In this document: piece after piece, positions 1 through 7,352 of the stretch
Layout of the letters: each line of letters begins with the position of its first letter
Numbering within the stretch: the first letter of the stretch is position 1
NCBI GenBank assembly: GCA_024275235.1
Contig: JAJRZN010000053.1
Coordinates: forward strand, 1 to 59,105
DNA length: 59,105 bases
Direction of reading: 5' to 3'
Origin: Deltaproteobacteria bacterium
GTDB taxonomy: Bacteria; Desulfobacterota; Desulfobulbia; Desulfobulbales; VMSU01
Program-made: the position numbers and the translations under genes
The notes under the pieces: generated by a model
Told to the model about the DNA's origin: nothing
What the model saw: only the letters and a program-made list of their open reading frames with translations
Databases searched by the model: none

Positions 1-2
1 AA

Positions 3-94
3 TGGCGGAGAGGGAGAGATTCGAACTCTCGGTGGAGTTTAACCCCCACACTCACTTAGCAGGCGAGCACCATCGGCCTCTCGGTCACCTCTCC
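3..94 (-). tRNA. tRNA-Ser (anticodon GCT)
   Basis: Read on the minus strand, a seven-base acceptor stem GGAGAGG/CCTCTCC is followed by discriminator G and an encoded CCA. The anticodon loop reads CTGCTAA on a five-pair stem, giving anticodon GCT for AGC/AGU serine codons. A long variable arm, the class II feature of serine tRNAs, lies between the anticodon and T arms. The T loop reads TTCGAAT. Confidence 0.95.
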
Positions 95-172
95 ACGCCA
101 AAATTTATATAACATATTTTATTAAAAAATCCACCATTTCAAAGCTAATGTAATATTTTTTTGTTTTTGGGT

Positions 173-200
173 CCGTAGGGGCAACCCTGTGTGGTTGTCC
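173..200. repeat. Short intergenic repeat related to 54213-54241
   Basis: CCGTAGGGGCA followed by ACCCTGTGTGGTTG parallels CCGTAGGGGCA ... CCCTTGTGGTT at 54213-54241. It sits between tRNA-Ser and the TauE/SafE stop codon. Probably a fragment of a common bacterial intergenic palindrome family. Confidence 0.5.
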
Positions 201-213
201 TTTTTCCATAATT

Positions 214-930
214 CTAAAAGGCGGTCAGCAGCATAACACCACCCATAACCAATAAGAGCCAGAACATTATCCTGATGTAGGTCTGACGGTTAATGCGGTT
301 ATAGAGTTGGACACCGGCCCAGACTCCAAGGAGCGTAAAAGGGGCACTTCGTATGAAATCATGCAGTATCAGTGGTGTGGTCAGACCACTGACAGCTTGA
401 CCCAGGGCGGTGAAGATGCTGGTTATTAAAAAGAAAATGGAGAGGGCCGCTTTTATTTCATCATTTGTCCAGCCGGTCATGGTGACATAAATAATGGTGG
501 GCGGGCCGCCGGCACCAAGGGAAGCGCTTATTCCTCCGGTACAGAAACCGGCGGCATAGGCCCAGCCGGTGGATATTTTCCCCTTAATTTTTCGAGTAGT
601 TGAACTAAACAGATTATAACTGGCATAAAATATAATCAACAGACCAAGGCTGATCTGGAGAATAATATTCGGGACGTGTTTTAAGACCAGGAGACCAAAA
701 ACGATCCCCGGCAGACAACCGGCGAGAAGGGGAAATATTCGTCGCCAGTTAATATGCCGCCTGAGCTGCAGCGACAGGCAGGTGGTGATTATGAGGCTGT
801 TTAAAACGCATAACGGTACCGCGGTTTTGATGGTAAGAAAGGTGGTTAACAGCGGCATGGCTATCAGAGCGGAACCAAAACCGGATACCCCTTGCGTAAA
901 TCCGGCCAGCAGAAAGATAAGGTAGAGCAC
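214..930 (-). CDS. TauE/SafE family membrane permease
   Basis: About 239 residues, almost wholly hydrophobic, with the two-half layout of the TauE/SafE (TSUP) family: a glycine-rich first helix (GFTQGVSGFGSALIAMPLL) and an equivalent second-half segment (GGISASLGAGGPPTII). Family members export sulfite, sulfoacetate or other organosulfonates across the inner membrane; the substrate here cannot be told. The frame can be extended upstream to a TTG at 996, but that would overlap the preceding gene by 67 bases. A GTG at 930, sharing one base with that gene's stop codon, fits translational coupling better; no clear Shine-Dalgarno sequence decides it. It is the last gene of a minus-strand run. Confidence 0.8.
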   Translation of the reverse strand: MLYLIFLLAGFTQGVSGFGSALIAMPLLTTFLTIKTAVPLCVLNSLIITTCLSLQLRRHINWRRIFPLLAGCLPGIVFGLLVLKHVPNIILQISLGLLIIFYASYNLFSSTTRKIKGKISTGWAYAAGFCTGGISASLGAGGPPTIIYVTMTGWTNDEIKAALSIFFLITSIFTALGQAVSGLTTPLILHDFIRSAPFTLLGVWAGVQLYNRINRQTYIRIMFWLLLVMGGVMLLTAF

Positions 931-2240
931 TATAGACGGCCGAACCAGAGGTTGCAGATAAACACCGAAGCCAGGAGACCGGCGGCATCGGCGCAAAGGG
1001 CGGCTGGCAGGGCATGACGGGTGCGTTTAATCCCCACGCTGCCGAAATATACCGCCAGAACATAGAAGGTAGTCTCGGTGGAACCCTGCATGGTGGAAAC
1101 CAGAAAGGATAAAAAGCTGTTGGGGTCACGATTGACTATCTCCGACATCAGGCCAAAGGCTCCACTGCCGGAGAGAGGACGCATCAAGGCCATACTCAAG
1201 GCCTCGGCCGGCATGCCAATAAGGGAGGTGAGGGGCGAAAAGAGGCGGATGATAATATCCATGGCTCCGCTGGCTCTGAACATGCCAATGGCGACAAAGA
1301 TAGCCACCATAAAGGGGATAATCCGCACCGCGGTTAAGAATCCCTCCCTGGCGCCCTCACTCACCGATTCATAGAGTTTAACCCCTCTGAAATAACCAAA
1401 GACTAAAAAAGCGGAGATTAATACAGGAATAAGCCAGTTGGAGACCTGATTAATCATTGCTGTGGACCAGACCAGGGAGTGGACAGCGCTCAGCCGGTAG
1501 ATGATAGCGCCGCCAAAGGCCAGTATCAAAATAGAGACAAAAATTTTCCCTGCCCGGCTGGGGGGACAAAGCTCTGCCGCCTCATTTTCTGCCGCCGGTT
1601 GTGCTTCTGTCTCCTCCGGTTTTTGGGCGGTTGCAATAAGGGGATCATGACCGCGGCCGGCCATTAATTTGGCCGCCACTACCGCCACAAGAGTGGAACA
1701 ACAGGTGGCAATAATGGCCGGTACCAGAATAGCGGCCGGATGAGCGGCACCGGCCGCGGCCCGTACCGTAATTACCCCCAGGGGCAGGATGGTAACGCTG
1801 GAGGTGTTTATGGCGAGAAACAGGCACATGGCGTTAGTGGCGGTGCCTTTTTCCGGGGTGAGCTTTTCCAGCTCCTGCATGGCCTTAATTCCCATGGGGG
1901 TGGCGGCGTTGCCCAGTCCCAGGGTATTGGCGGCCATATTCATAATCATGGCCGCCATGGCCGGATGGTCTGGCGGCACATCCGGGAAGAGGCGAACCAT
2001 AAGCGGTCGCAGGCCCCTGGCAATGAAGCGCATTAAGCCGCCGTCTTCCGCCACCTTCATAATTCCCAGCCATAGAGCCATGGGGCCGATGAGACCAATG
2101 GCCAGAGTTACGGCGCTTTTGGCTGAATCAAAGGAGGCCTTGGTTACCTCGGACATGCGACCGGTATAGGCCGCGGTCAGGGTGGCAAGAAGAATCATGC
2201 TCAGCCAGATAATATTTATTGCCGATGGTTTATGGCTCAT
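930..2240 (-). CDS. Fused SpmA/SpmB-like nucleoside-recognition (Gate) membrane protein
   Basis: About 436 residues with two copies of the Gate domain that in Bacillus is split between SpmA and SpmB. The first half carries the conserved segment around NMAANTLGLGNAATPMGIKA, the second the matching GSGAFGLMSE region. Membrane helices fill both halves. The family is widespread in non-sporulating bacteria, where its transport role is unproven, so a sporulation function should not be assumed. The chosen ATG at 2240 overlaps the upstream stop in an ATGA junction (2237-2240); a longer frame to 2300 would run into the neighbouring gene. Confidence 0.85.
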   Translation of the reverse strand: MSHKPSAINIIWLSMILLATLTAAYTGRMSEVTKASFDSAKSAVTLAIGLIGPMALWLGIMKVAEDGGLMRFIARGLRPLMVRLFPDVPPDHPAMAAMIMNMAANTLGLGNAATPMGIKAMQELEKLTPEKGTATNAMCLFLAINTSSVTILPLGVITVRAAAGAAHPAAILVPAIIATCCSTLVAVVAAKLMAGRGHDPLIATAQKPEETEAQPAAENEAAELCPPSRAGKIFVSILILAFGGAIIYRLSAVHSLVWSTAMINQVSNWLIPVLISAFLVFGYFRGVKLYESVSEGAREGFLTAVRIIPFMVAIFVAIGMFRASGAMDIIIRLFSPLTSLIGMPAEALSMALMRPLSGSGAFGLMSEIVNRDPNSFLSFLVSTMQGSTETTFYVLAVYFGSVGIKRTRHALPAALCADAAGLLASVFICNLWFGRL

Positions 2241-3745
2241 AATTTTTTTATTTTCGTCTGCTGGATTATCTTTGGTATGGGGTAGAGCAGAATCCGGCAT
2301 TGCTCGGGGGCCAGTAACTGGCTCAAGCTGTGTTTTATCCTGACCCCGATTACTACAGCATCCTGTTCTCTGGGGCGGTTGAGAAGCTGATAATCGACAA
2401 TATCATCGGCCAGTACTTTGGTGTGCCATAAAACTTTTGGCCGGTTATTGGTCCAGGCCAGGATATTTATTTTATTTTCTCCAAGATTGAATTTATCATT
2501 GCCGATAATAAAGGCCCCCGCGGTAATTATTTCCGGGAAGCCGTTGCCGTTGATATCATGGACTATGATCCGCCGTTCCCGGCTGTCCTGTTGGTTGCTG
2601 ATCATTAAGGACTTTAAGGCCTCCGGTAAACCGGCTGTGGAACGCCATAGATAGCGGCCGTCTGGACGTATAATCCATAATTCTCCTTTGGTCATGGTAA
2701 TTATCTCTATTTCCTGGTCTATATTCAGATCCGCTTCGGCAAAATTGAAGATATTTACCGGAAGTGGCAGAGGCAGCAATTGTTCCGGCACCAGACGTCC
2801 ATCCTTACGGCCCATGAGATAGATACCTTTTTTTAAACTTCCCGTCCCCCCTCCATATTGCCCGGCCAGGGTTTTTTTCCCGTTACCTCTTCTTATAACA
2901 CGTAGATAACAATCAATATCGCGGTCAATGTAATATAACTTCCGTCCCTGCCAGCCAAGAATATATGATGATGGGCCCTCCTGATTTCTGGCCCCTATAT
3001 ATATTTCATCTAAACCGTCATGGTTTAAATCGGTGAGGCTGACCCCGATAATGTGGTTGTCCGGCGGCCCGTTGAAGCGGGTCAGGATGGTAAATTTATC
3101 GCCATTTATTTTTAAAATTAAAAGTTTATCATCCCCGGCCAGTATTAGATCATTATGACCATCACCATCCACATCCCCCACATTTAAAACCTTGAGGGCA
3201 AGATTAAAGGGTTGGCTCTGCCGCCAGGGAAGGGCCGGGTGTCTGTTGAGTAATTTTCGGGGCCGGGGGATTGCTGCCGGCGGTCGGTTTTTAACCACGG
3301 GACGCAGGCCAAAGAGACGGCCGATATCTATACTGAGTCCGTCAAGAGCTGCTATGAGATCAGCCGGCCGCCGGGCTGTCTTGGTAAATTTGATTTTATG
3401 TTTTTGAGCCGGGCGTTGAATCTCTACCTCAAGACGGTTTTCTCTGGCGCTATAATGCCCCTGGATCAAGGCGGATTGCTTTTTATTGTCGGCCGTTGTC
3501 GAGACAATCATTCCCAGGGCTGCCAGGCGGCTGGCCAGCATATCACGCAGTCCGGTTTTTAAATAATTGTTTTTGGGGTCTTTAACCGTAAAAGGCCGCA
3601 GTAGAGCGCGGGGAGCGGCCTGAGCCGTGGTTGATAAAATAAGGAGGCAGGATATAAGGAGAACAAAACACGGGGTCAAAGATTTGCCCCCATAACTCTG
3701 TTGATGGCGTCGTAAAAAGTCCGATCTACTCTGTTTAAAAGGCAT
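2237..3745 (-). CDS. Exported FG-GAP/VCBS-repeat protein
   Basis: Up to 502 residues. A hydrophobic export signal (FVLLISCLLILSTTAQA) is followed by a roughly 110-residue domain and then FG-GAP blades with calcium-loop-like Asp/Asn motifs (DVDGDGHNDL, DLNHDGLDEI, DINGNGFPEI), implying a beta-propeller in the periplasm or envelope. The ATG at 3745 overlaps the preceding phosphatase by 11 bases and would put about 23 residues before the signal peptide. Those residues are encoded by a 29-base dispersed repeat (3701-3729) also found at 58965. A TTG near 3680, just before the signal sequence and preceded by GGGGG, is an alternative start. Its function is unknown. Confidence 0.75.
   Translation of the reverse strand: MPFKQSRSDFLRRHQQSYGGKSLTPCFVLLISCLLILSTTAQAAPRALLRPFTVKDPKNNYLKTGLRDMLASRLAALGMIVSTTADNKKQSALIQGHYSARENRLEVEIQRPAQKHKIKFTKTARRPADLIAALDGLSIDIGRLFGLRPVVKNRPPAAIPRPRKLLNRHPALPWRQSQPFNLALKVLNVGDVDGDGHNDLILAGDDKLLILKINGDKFTILTRFNGPPDNHIIGVSLTDLNHDGLDEIYIGARNQEGPSSYILGWQGRKLYYIDRDIDCYLRVIRRGNGKKTLAGQYGGGTGSLKKGIYLMGRKDGRLVPEQLLPLPLPVNIFNFAEADLNIDQEIEIITMTKGELWIIRPDGRYLWRSTAGLPEALKSLMISNQQDSRERRIIVHDINGNGFPEIITAGAFIIGNDKFNLGENKINILAWTNNRPKVLWHTKVLADDIVDYQLLNRPREQDAVVIGVRIKHSLSQLLAPEQCRILLYPIPKIIQQTKIKKL
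3701..3729. repeat. Dispersed 29-bp repeat, copy 1
   Basis: These 29 bases are identical to 58965-58993 at the other end of the window. Here the copy lies inside the 5' end of the FG-GAP protein frame and is translated on the minus strand as SDFLRRHQ. The second copy is intergenic and continues into a palindromic element, so this one is probably a fragment of the same mobile or REP-like family. Confidence 0.8.
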
Positions 3746-4388
3746 AAGAGACTATCTCAGCTGGAGTCGCGGCAATATTCCAGGCCTCATTTTTTTCAAG
3801 TTCGGCTCTATCCCTGAACCCCCATTCGACCCCAATGGTTTTCATTCCGGCCCTTTTGCCGGTCTGCATATCGGTGGCGGTGTCTCCAATATAGAGAAGG
3901 TCCCCCGTAACGAGTCTCATTTTGGCGGCAAGCTCAAGTGCTCCGGCGGGATCAGGTTTTGGAGCAATACCATCCTGCTGCCCGTAAATATAAAGGAATG
4001 GATGATCGGGGAAAAATGTTTCCACACATATCATGGTGAAGGCATGGGGCTTATTGGAAAGTACGGCGAGTTTCATCCCGGCATGAGATAATGCCGCAAT
4101 CATTTCAGGAACCCCAGGGTAGGGTGCCGTATTGACATTCCAGCACTGTTTATATACCTCGTTAAATTTTTTTATATAGTTCTCAAGCTGTTTGTCGTTA
4201 ATTGCAGAATCGGGAATAATCCGCCGCATCAGAGTTTTGAGCCCTTCCCCCACAAAATAACGGTAATCATCCACCGGGTGCTCAGGAAAACCAAAACTGG
4301 CCAGGGTGGTATTAGCGGCAACGGCCAGATCTTCAAGGGTATCTAACAGGGTACCGTCCAGATCAAAAATAACGCCTTTGTATTTCAT
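3735..4388 (-). CDS. HAD-family phosphatase, phosphoglycolate phosphatase-like
   Basis: 217 residues, the usual length for the Gph/PGMB branch of the HAD superfamily. Motif I is FDLDGTLLDT near residues 8-17 (nucleophile and acid/base Asp), motif II is the LSNKPH segment, motif III Lys lies in the KPDP segment, and motif IV is IGDTATDM. A helical cap follows motif I, as in 2-phosphoglycolate phosphatases. Likely reaction: hydrolysis of 2-phosphoglycolate or a similar small phosphomonoester in the cytosol; substrate choice in this family cannot be read from sequence. It is the first gene of the minus-strand group running to 214 and overlaps the next frame by 11 bases. Confidence 0.85.
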   Translation of the reverse strand: MKYKGVIFDLDGTLLDTLEDLAVAANTTLASFGFPEHPVDDYRYFVGEGLKTLMRRIIPDSAINDKQLENYIKKFNEVYKQCWNVNTAPYPGVPEMIAALSHAGMKLAVLSNKPHAFTMICVETFFPDHPFLYIYGQQDGIAPKPDPAGALELAAKMRLVTGDLLYIGDTATDMQTGKRAGMKTIGVEWGFRDRAELEKNEAWNIAATPAEIVSYAF

Positions 4389-4476
4389 TTTTTCATTCCA
4401 CCCGCATCCACAGAGGCCCCTTGTTGGTGCCCTTGATGATGCCTGAAAAATTAATTTGCAACTGACTTAGCCATCT

Positions 4477-4517
4477 TTAGTTAGTGATGGACTTTTTATG
4501 AGTCCATCACTAACTAA
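4477..4517. repeat. Perfect 17-bp inverted repeat (hairpin)
   Basis: TTAGTTAGTGATGGACT (4477-4493) is exactly complementary to 4501-4517 across a seven-base loop. It lies in the intergenic space between the SQR operon and the phosphatase gene, downstream of the terminator hairpin at 4533-4563 on the minus strand. It may be a backup terminator, an mRNA 3'-end stabiliser or a palindromic element. Confidence 0.75.
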
Positions 4518-4532
4518 TAAAACAATAAAAAA

Positions 4533-4563
4533 GGGGGGTCAATTTTTTTATTATTGACCCCCT
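4533..4563 (-). terminator. Rho-independent terminator of the ArsR/SQR operon
   Basis: On the minus strand a ten-pair GC-rich stem (GGGGGTCAAT with ATTGACCCCC) is followed directly by TTTTTTATTGTTTT. It begins 33 bases after the SQR stop codon, so it ends the minus-strand operon that starts at ArsR. Confidence 0.85.
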
Positions 4564-4595
4564 TGTCCACTGCTTTCCTGTGATTTCTTGTTTTA

Positions 4596-5786
4596 TTATG
4601 GTAACTGACTGTATCCGTGCCGCATTTTCCAGAGAAAGTATTTTTCAAATTGAATTTTAGCGGCTTTTACCCACCATGACTTTTTTAAATATGATTTTTG
4701 CCGGGGCGGCAGAATGGGTTCAGCCACCATTAAGGCCGCGGTTTTTCCCATATCCATAAAGCATACGACACTGAGTTCTTTTTCGCGGGACGGCGAGAGA
4801 TGCTGCATGTCAGCCGCGATATTAGCTGCTGCCGCTTTGGCCATTTTTACGGTCATGAATCCGGTTTTTGGGACTCCCGTCGGTATCGGGGTGGGTTCCG
4901 GCGGGGCTAAGGCCATGGCGACCCCGATGGTGTAAATATTATTGTGCCTGGGGTGACGGTAGTAGTTGTCAGCGGGAATAAATCCGCGCGGGTTGCCAAG
5001 GGATGCTACCCCCTGAACCCCTTTGAAAGGCGGGGCCAGCATGGCCAGTTTAAAGGGCAGTTTGCCGCCGCCTGCCAGACGGATTTCATCGGGGGTGATT
5101 TCATCTATTGCTTGATTGGTAACCGTCTGTATGTCCAGATCGGCAAATTCATCCTCCATGAAGCGTCTGGATTTGCCGAGTCCTCCCACTCCCATATGTC
5201 CCAGGTAAGGTTCCGAGGTAAGATAGGTAATGGGAACCTTGTGACGCATTTTTCGTTTCCGCAGCTCTTGATCCATCTCAAAAGCCAGTTCATAATAGGG
5301 CCCGAAACAACTTGCCATTTGGGTTGAACCGAGAACTATGGGGCCGGGGTTTTCCAGCAGTCTGTTCCATGCCTCTCTGCTTTTCAGGGCCTGCTCCATA
5401 CTGAAGGTACAATTAGTGTAACCCTCTTCCGGACTGAGGCCCGGTATTTCATCACATGAAAGATGGGGGCCGGTTGATATTATCAGGTAGTCGTATTCAT
5501 ATTCTTCCTTTTCGGTATGAACTTTGAGTTCATCCGGCATGACTTCCTTTACAGTGTCATGGATAAATCTTATTCCTTTCGGTTTAAGAATATCAGCCAC
5601 ACTGAGAGTAATATCCGCCGGTCGACGTGAGCCCATGATTACCCAGGGGAGTGAAGGCATAAATACAAAATCTTTATCTGAGCTGATCAATACAACCTCA
5701 GCCTTGTCTCCGAGAAGCCGTCTAACCTCAAGGGCGGCGGTAAGCCCGCCGAAGGAGCCGCCGATAACCACAATTTTCTTTTTCAT
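4596..5786 (-). CDS. Sulfide:quinone oxidoreductase-like flavoprotein
   Basis: 396 residues. An N-terminal FAD-binding Rossmann motif (VVIGGSFGGLTAA, residues 6-18) starts a two-dinucleotide-domain flavoprotein. Cysteines at 111, 126, 160 and 342 include three whose spacing matches the SQR cysteines (about 128, 160 and 356 in characterised enzymes) that carry the bridging persulfide. The amphipathic, Trp/Lys-rich C-terminus (about 365-390) resembles the SQR membrane-docking segment. Family reaction: oxidation of sulfide to polysulfide with electrons passed to quinone. It is the last gene of the ArsR-led operon, 39 bases after the DsrE-like selenoprotein, with an AAGGAAG ribosome site. A flavocytochrome-c-like or polysulfide-reducing role is also possible. 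Confidence 0.8.
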   Translation of the reverse strand: MKKKIVVIGGSFGGLTAALEVRRLLGDKAEVVLISSDKDFVFMPSLPWVIMGSRRPADITLSVADILKPKGIRFIHDTVKEVMPDELKVHTEKEEYEYDYLIISTGPHLSCDEIPGLSPEEGYTNCTFSMEQALKSREAWNRLLENPGPIVLGSTQMASCFGPYYELAFEMDQELRKRKMRHKVPITYLTSEPYLGHMGVGGLGKSRRFMEDEFADLDIQTVTNQAIDEITPDEIRLAGGGKLPFKLAMLAPPFKGVQGVASLGNPRGFIPADNYYRHPRHNNIYTIGVAMALAPPEPTPIPTGVPKTGFMTVKMAKAAAANIAADMQHLSPSREKELSVVCFMDMGKTAALMVAEPILPPRQKSYLKKSWWVKAAKIQFEKYFLWKMRHGYSQLP

Positions 5787-5825
5787 AGTGCTTCCTTTTG
5801 GTAATACATTCTGCTTGAACGGATT

Positions 5826-6146
5826 CTAAAATGTCAGAACCCTTTCACTCTCCTCAATCATTTCATAGAGGTCGGTCATAAAGCCCATGGGGCAAGATGA
5901 TGATCCCGTCTGACCACGGGATTTAAGGCAGACGCCTCAGACAATAAGCTCTCCGCCCCTGCTGTAAAATTCTTCAATCTGGCCGTTAACATCAAAGTTT
6001 TCAGATGAAATATCATTGAATTCAACCCCTTTGCCAAGCATGAACATATTAACTTCTTTGCCCTTGCTGAGACTGACATTGGCGAGTCTTACCGCATTGT
6101 AAACGGTCTCCGCGTTGTTTGTTGATATAATATAAAGCCATGCCAT
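5826..6146 (-). CDS. DsrE-like selenoprotein (in-frame TGA read as Sec at residue 70)
   Basis: Read through TGA 5939-5937, the frame gives 106 residues, a normal DsrE length; stopping there leaves only 69. The sequence after the TGA (GVCLKSRGQ, then CPMGFMTDLYEMI, then SERVLTF) is the conserved C-terminus of DsrE-like sulfur-relay proteins. The TGA sits where relatives have the first Cys of a CGxCLK motif, giving U-G-V-C. A SECIS-like hairpin at 5903-5922 begins 14 bases after the TGA. DsrE-fold proteins move persulfide sulfur in the cytosol, and DsrE-like families are, from memory, among known bacterial selenoproteins. The ribosome site GGGAGGAG precedes the ATG. A point nonsense mutation is the alternative, made unlikely by two neighbours with the same arrangement. 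Confidence 0.85.
5903..5922 (-). promoter_or_regulatory. SECIS-like hairpin of the DsrE-like gene
   Basis: On the minus strand a perfect seven-pair stem ATCCCGT/ACGGGAT closes a six-base loop GGTCAG. The loop starts 21 bases after the TGA, inside the usual bacterial SECIS spacing, and opens with GGTC, as in the Escherichia coli fdhF element that binds SelB. Confidence 0.75.
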
Positions 6147-6219
6147 ACCGTCTCCTCCCTTTGTGTGGATACTTGGTTAGTATCTCTTTGTAAACACTTC
6201 ACGAATAGAGCTGTTATGA

Positions 6220-6489
6220 TTAATTATTCACATCTTGATGCTGCCGGATAATATCTTCTAACTCCTGTTCATTAATGTCTTGCCCCTCGATAATTATTTC
6301 TCCATCAATGGTGCTAGCCGGTGCCTTGGGTAGTCCAGGTTTGGCGTAAGTTTCTGACTGATATTCCTGGCGCGGTTTTGAGATGGATTCAATGTCTATG
6401 GTAAATTTTTTACCCAGTCCGGGTAATATTTCCTGGAAATGGCTTCAGGTTTTGCCATTTGGTTCGTTCAGGAAAATTTTTATCAACAT
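6220..6489 (-). CDS. Small thioredoxin-fold selenoprotein (TGA/Sec at residue 15)
   Basis: Normal decoding stops after 14 codons, but reading TGA 6447-6445 as Sec gives an 89-residue protein starting MLIKIFLNEPNGKT-U-SHF. A first beta strand, then the redox residue at the start of helix 1, then a KAPAST segment (likely the cis-proline loop) and IDGEIIIEGQDI near the C-terminus fit a minimal thioredoxin/glutaredoxin fold. There is a single Sec and no CxxC partner, suggesting a monothiol-type (selenol) reductase or a protein resolved by a partner. AAGGAGG lies just upstream of the ATG. It sits between two other TGA-containing genes in the ArsR operon. The exact family is not recognised. Confidence 0.75.
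6410..6426 (-). promoter_or_regulatory. SECIS-like hairpin of the thioredoxin-fold gene
   Basis: On the minus strand a perfect six-pair stem TTACCC/GGGTAA closes the five-base loop GGACT. The loop begins 24 bases after the in-frame TGA, and G occupies its first two positions, as bacterial SECIS elements require. Confidence 0.7.
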
Positions 6490-6524
6490 AACAGCCCCTC
6501 CTTTTCAGTTATATGTCTGGTATC

Positions 6525-6974
6525 TTAAACTTCTTTCTGCCGCTGAAGTTTTGCCAGTAGAAAATCAGCTCCCCTCTTTGAGAGTCCCAGGCTCTCCGCA
6601 AGGTCTCCAGTTGTGCCTTGGGGGTGTTGTTTAAGGTAGGCCGCCACCTCGTACTCCAGTTCATCAAGCCAGCTTTCAAAGAGAATCAGGATATCCGGGT
6701 CCGTGACTGCCATCAACTGCCTGGATTGAGCGACCTTGTGTACCAATGTTTGACACATATGTGTTGGGTCGACACCTTCGCCCATGCATTCGGCGAGTCA
6801 GAGATCCACCATACTGGAAATTTTATCGCTGCCGGCTTCATCAATTAAATCTGTTACAAAATTGATCCTGGCATCCTCATCAAGATGGGCGAGGATTTTT
6901 TTGAGTTGCGGAGCTAAAGCCGTCAAGGCTTCGTCTGGTTCCATTGCCTCAATAATTTGTTGTAGTTCCTTCAT
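6525..6974 (-). CDS. Unrecognised selenoprotein with C-terminal winged-helix-like segment (TGA/Sec at residue 59)
   Basis: Reading TGA 6800-6798 as Sec joins a 58-residue N-terminal part to an 86-residue C-terminal part beginning five residues on, giving 149 residues in one unbroken frame. The Sec lies in MVDL-U-LAEC, so Sec and Cys are four residues apart, as in a redox pair on one helix. The C-terminal 40 residues (GTTGDLAESLGLSKRGADFLL) look like a helix-turn-helix with a recognition helix. A redox-sensing DNA-binding or adaptor protein is one inference; the family is unknown to me. It is the second gene of the operon, 20 bases after ArsR, with an AGGA ribosome site. Without readthrough the two halves would be separate short frames. 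Confidence 0.7.
6765..6784 (-). promoter_or_regulatory. SECIS-like hairpin of the third TGA-containing gene
   Basis: On the minus strand TGGGCGA pairs with TCG-A-CCCA (one bulged A) around the loop AGGTG. The loop starts 20 bases after the TGA and its GG is 21 bases away, the same spacing as in the DsrE-like gene. A second, weaker stem TCGCC/GGCGA overlaps it. Confidence 0.6.
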
Positions 6975-6994
6975 TGTCTATCCTGTAAAAAACG

Positions 6995-7333
6995 TTAAAA
7001 TGCTTTTCTGTTGGCCAGAAGTTCTGCCGCCAGGCTGTTTAGTTTCGAAAGAATTGTTACTATGCGGTGATCCGCCAACTCGTAATAAATAAACGGGCCG
7101 CTCCTCTCAACCTTTACCAGCAGGGCCCGCTTGAGTTCTTTAAGATGATGGGAGGCCAGAGGCTGTGAAATACCTATTTCTTCAACAATGCGGGAAACCG
7201 GTTTTTTACCCTTAGCCAGTACCATGATGATTCGCAGTCGATTTTCGTCAGCCATGGCTTTGGCTAGAAATGCCACAGCCTGCGGATCGGCATTTGTTAA
7301 ATTATCAGGTATAACTTTTACGTGTTTTTCCAT
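6995..7333 (-). CDS. ArsR-family transcriptional regulator
   Basis: 112 residues with the ArsR/SmtB winged-helix pattern: an N-terminal helix with LAKAMADENRLRIIMVL, the recognition helix ISQPLASHHLKELKRALLV (about 62-80), and a beta wing (VERSGPFIYYEL). The protein has no cysteine, so it cannot use the Cys-pair persulfide switch of SqrR/BigR or the Cys metal sites of ArsR/CadC; any ligand must bind differently. It leads the minus-strand operon of three TGA-containing genes and SQR. It is divergent from NDH-2, with a dyad (7372-7387) over the predicted -10 elements of both directions, so autorepression plus control of NDH-2 is likely. Confidence 0.9.
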   Translation of the reverse strand: MEKHVKVIPDNLTNADPQAVAFLAKAMADENRLRIIMVLAKGKKPVSRIVEEIGISQPLASHHLKELKRALLVKVERSGPFIYYELADHRIVTILSKLNSLAAELLANRKAF

Positions 7334-7352
7334 TAATCTTTCAATGCCGTCC

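Noticed and set aside
930-2300. Sporulation function for the SpmA/SpmB-like fusion
   Set aside because: The Gate-domain family is common in non-spore-formers, and no other sporulation gene is in the window.
5876-6079. A 67-codon minus-strand frame overlapping the DsrE-like gene
   Set aside because: It is out of frame with the DsrE-like protein and has no family-like residues; readthrough of the TGA explains this DNA better.
5826-6974. Three independent nonsense mutations or TGA as a genome-wide sense codon
   Set aside because: TGA ends other genes in this window (for example at 2239-2237 and 43254), so it is a normal stop; three single TGAs at or near redox sites with matching hairpins are hard to get by chance.
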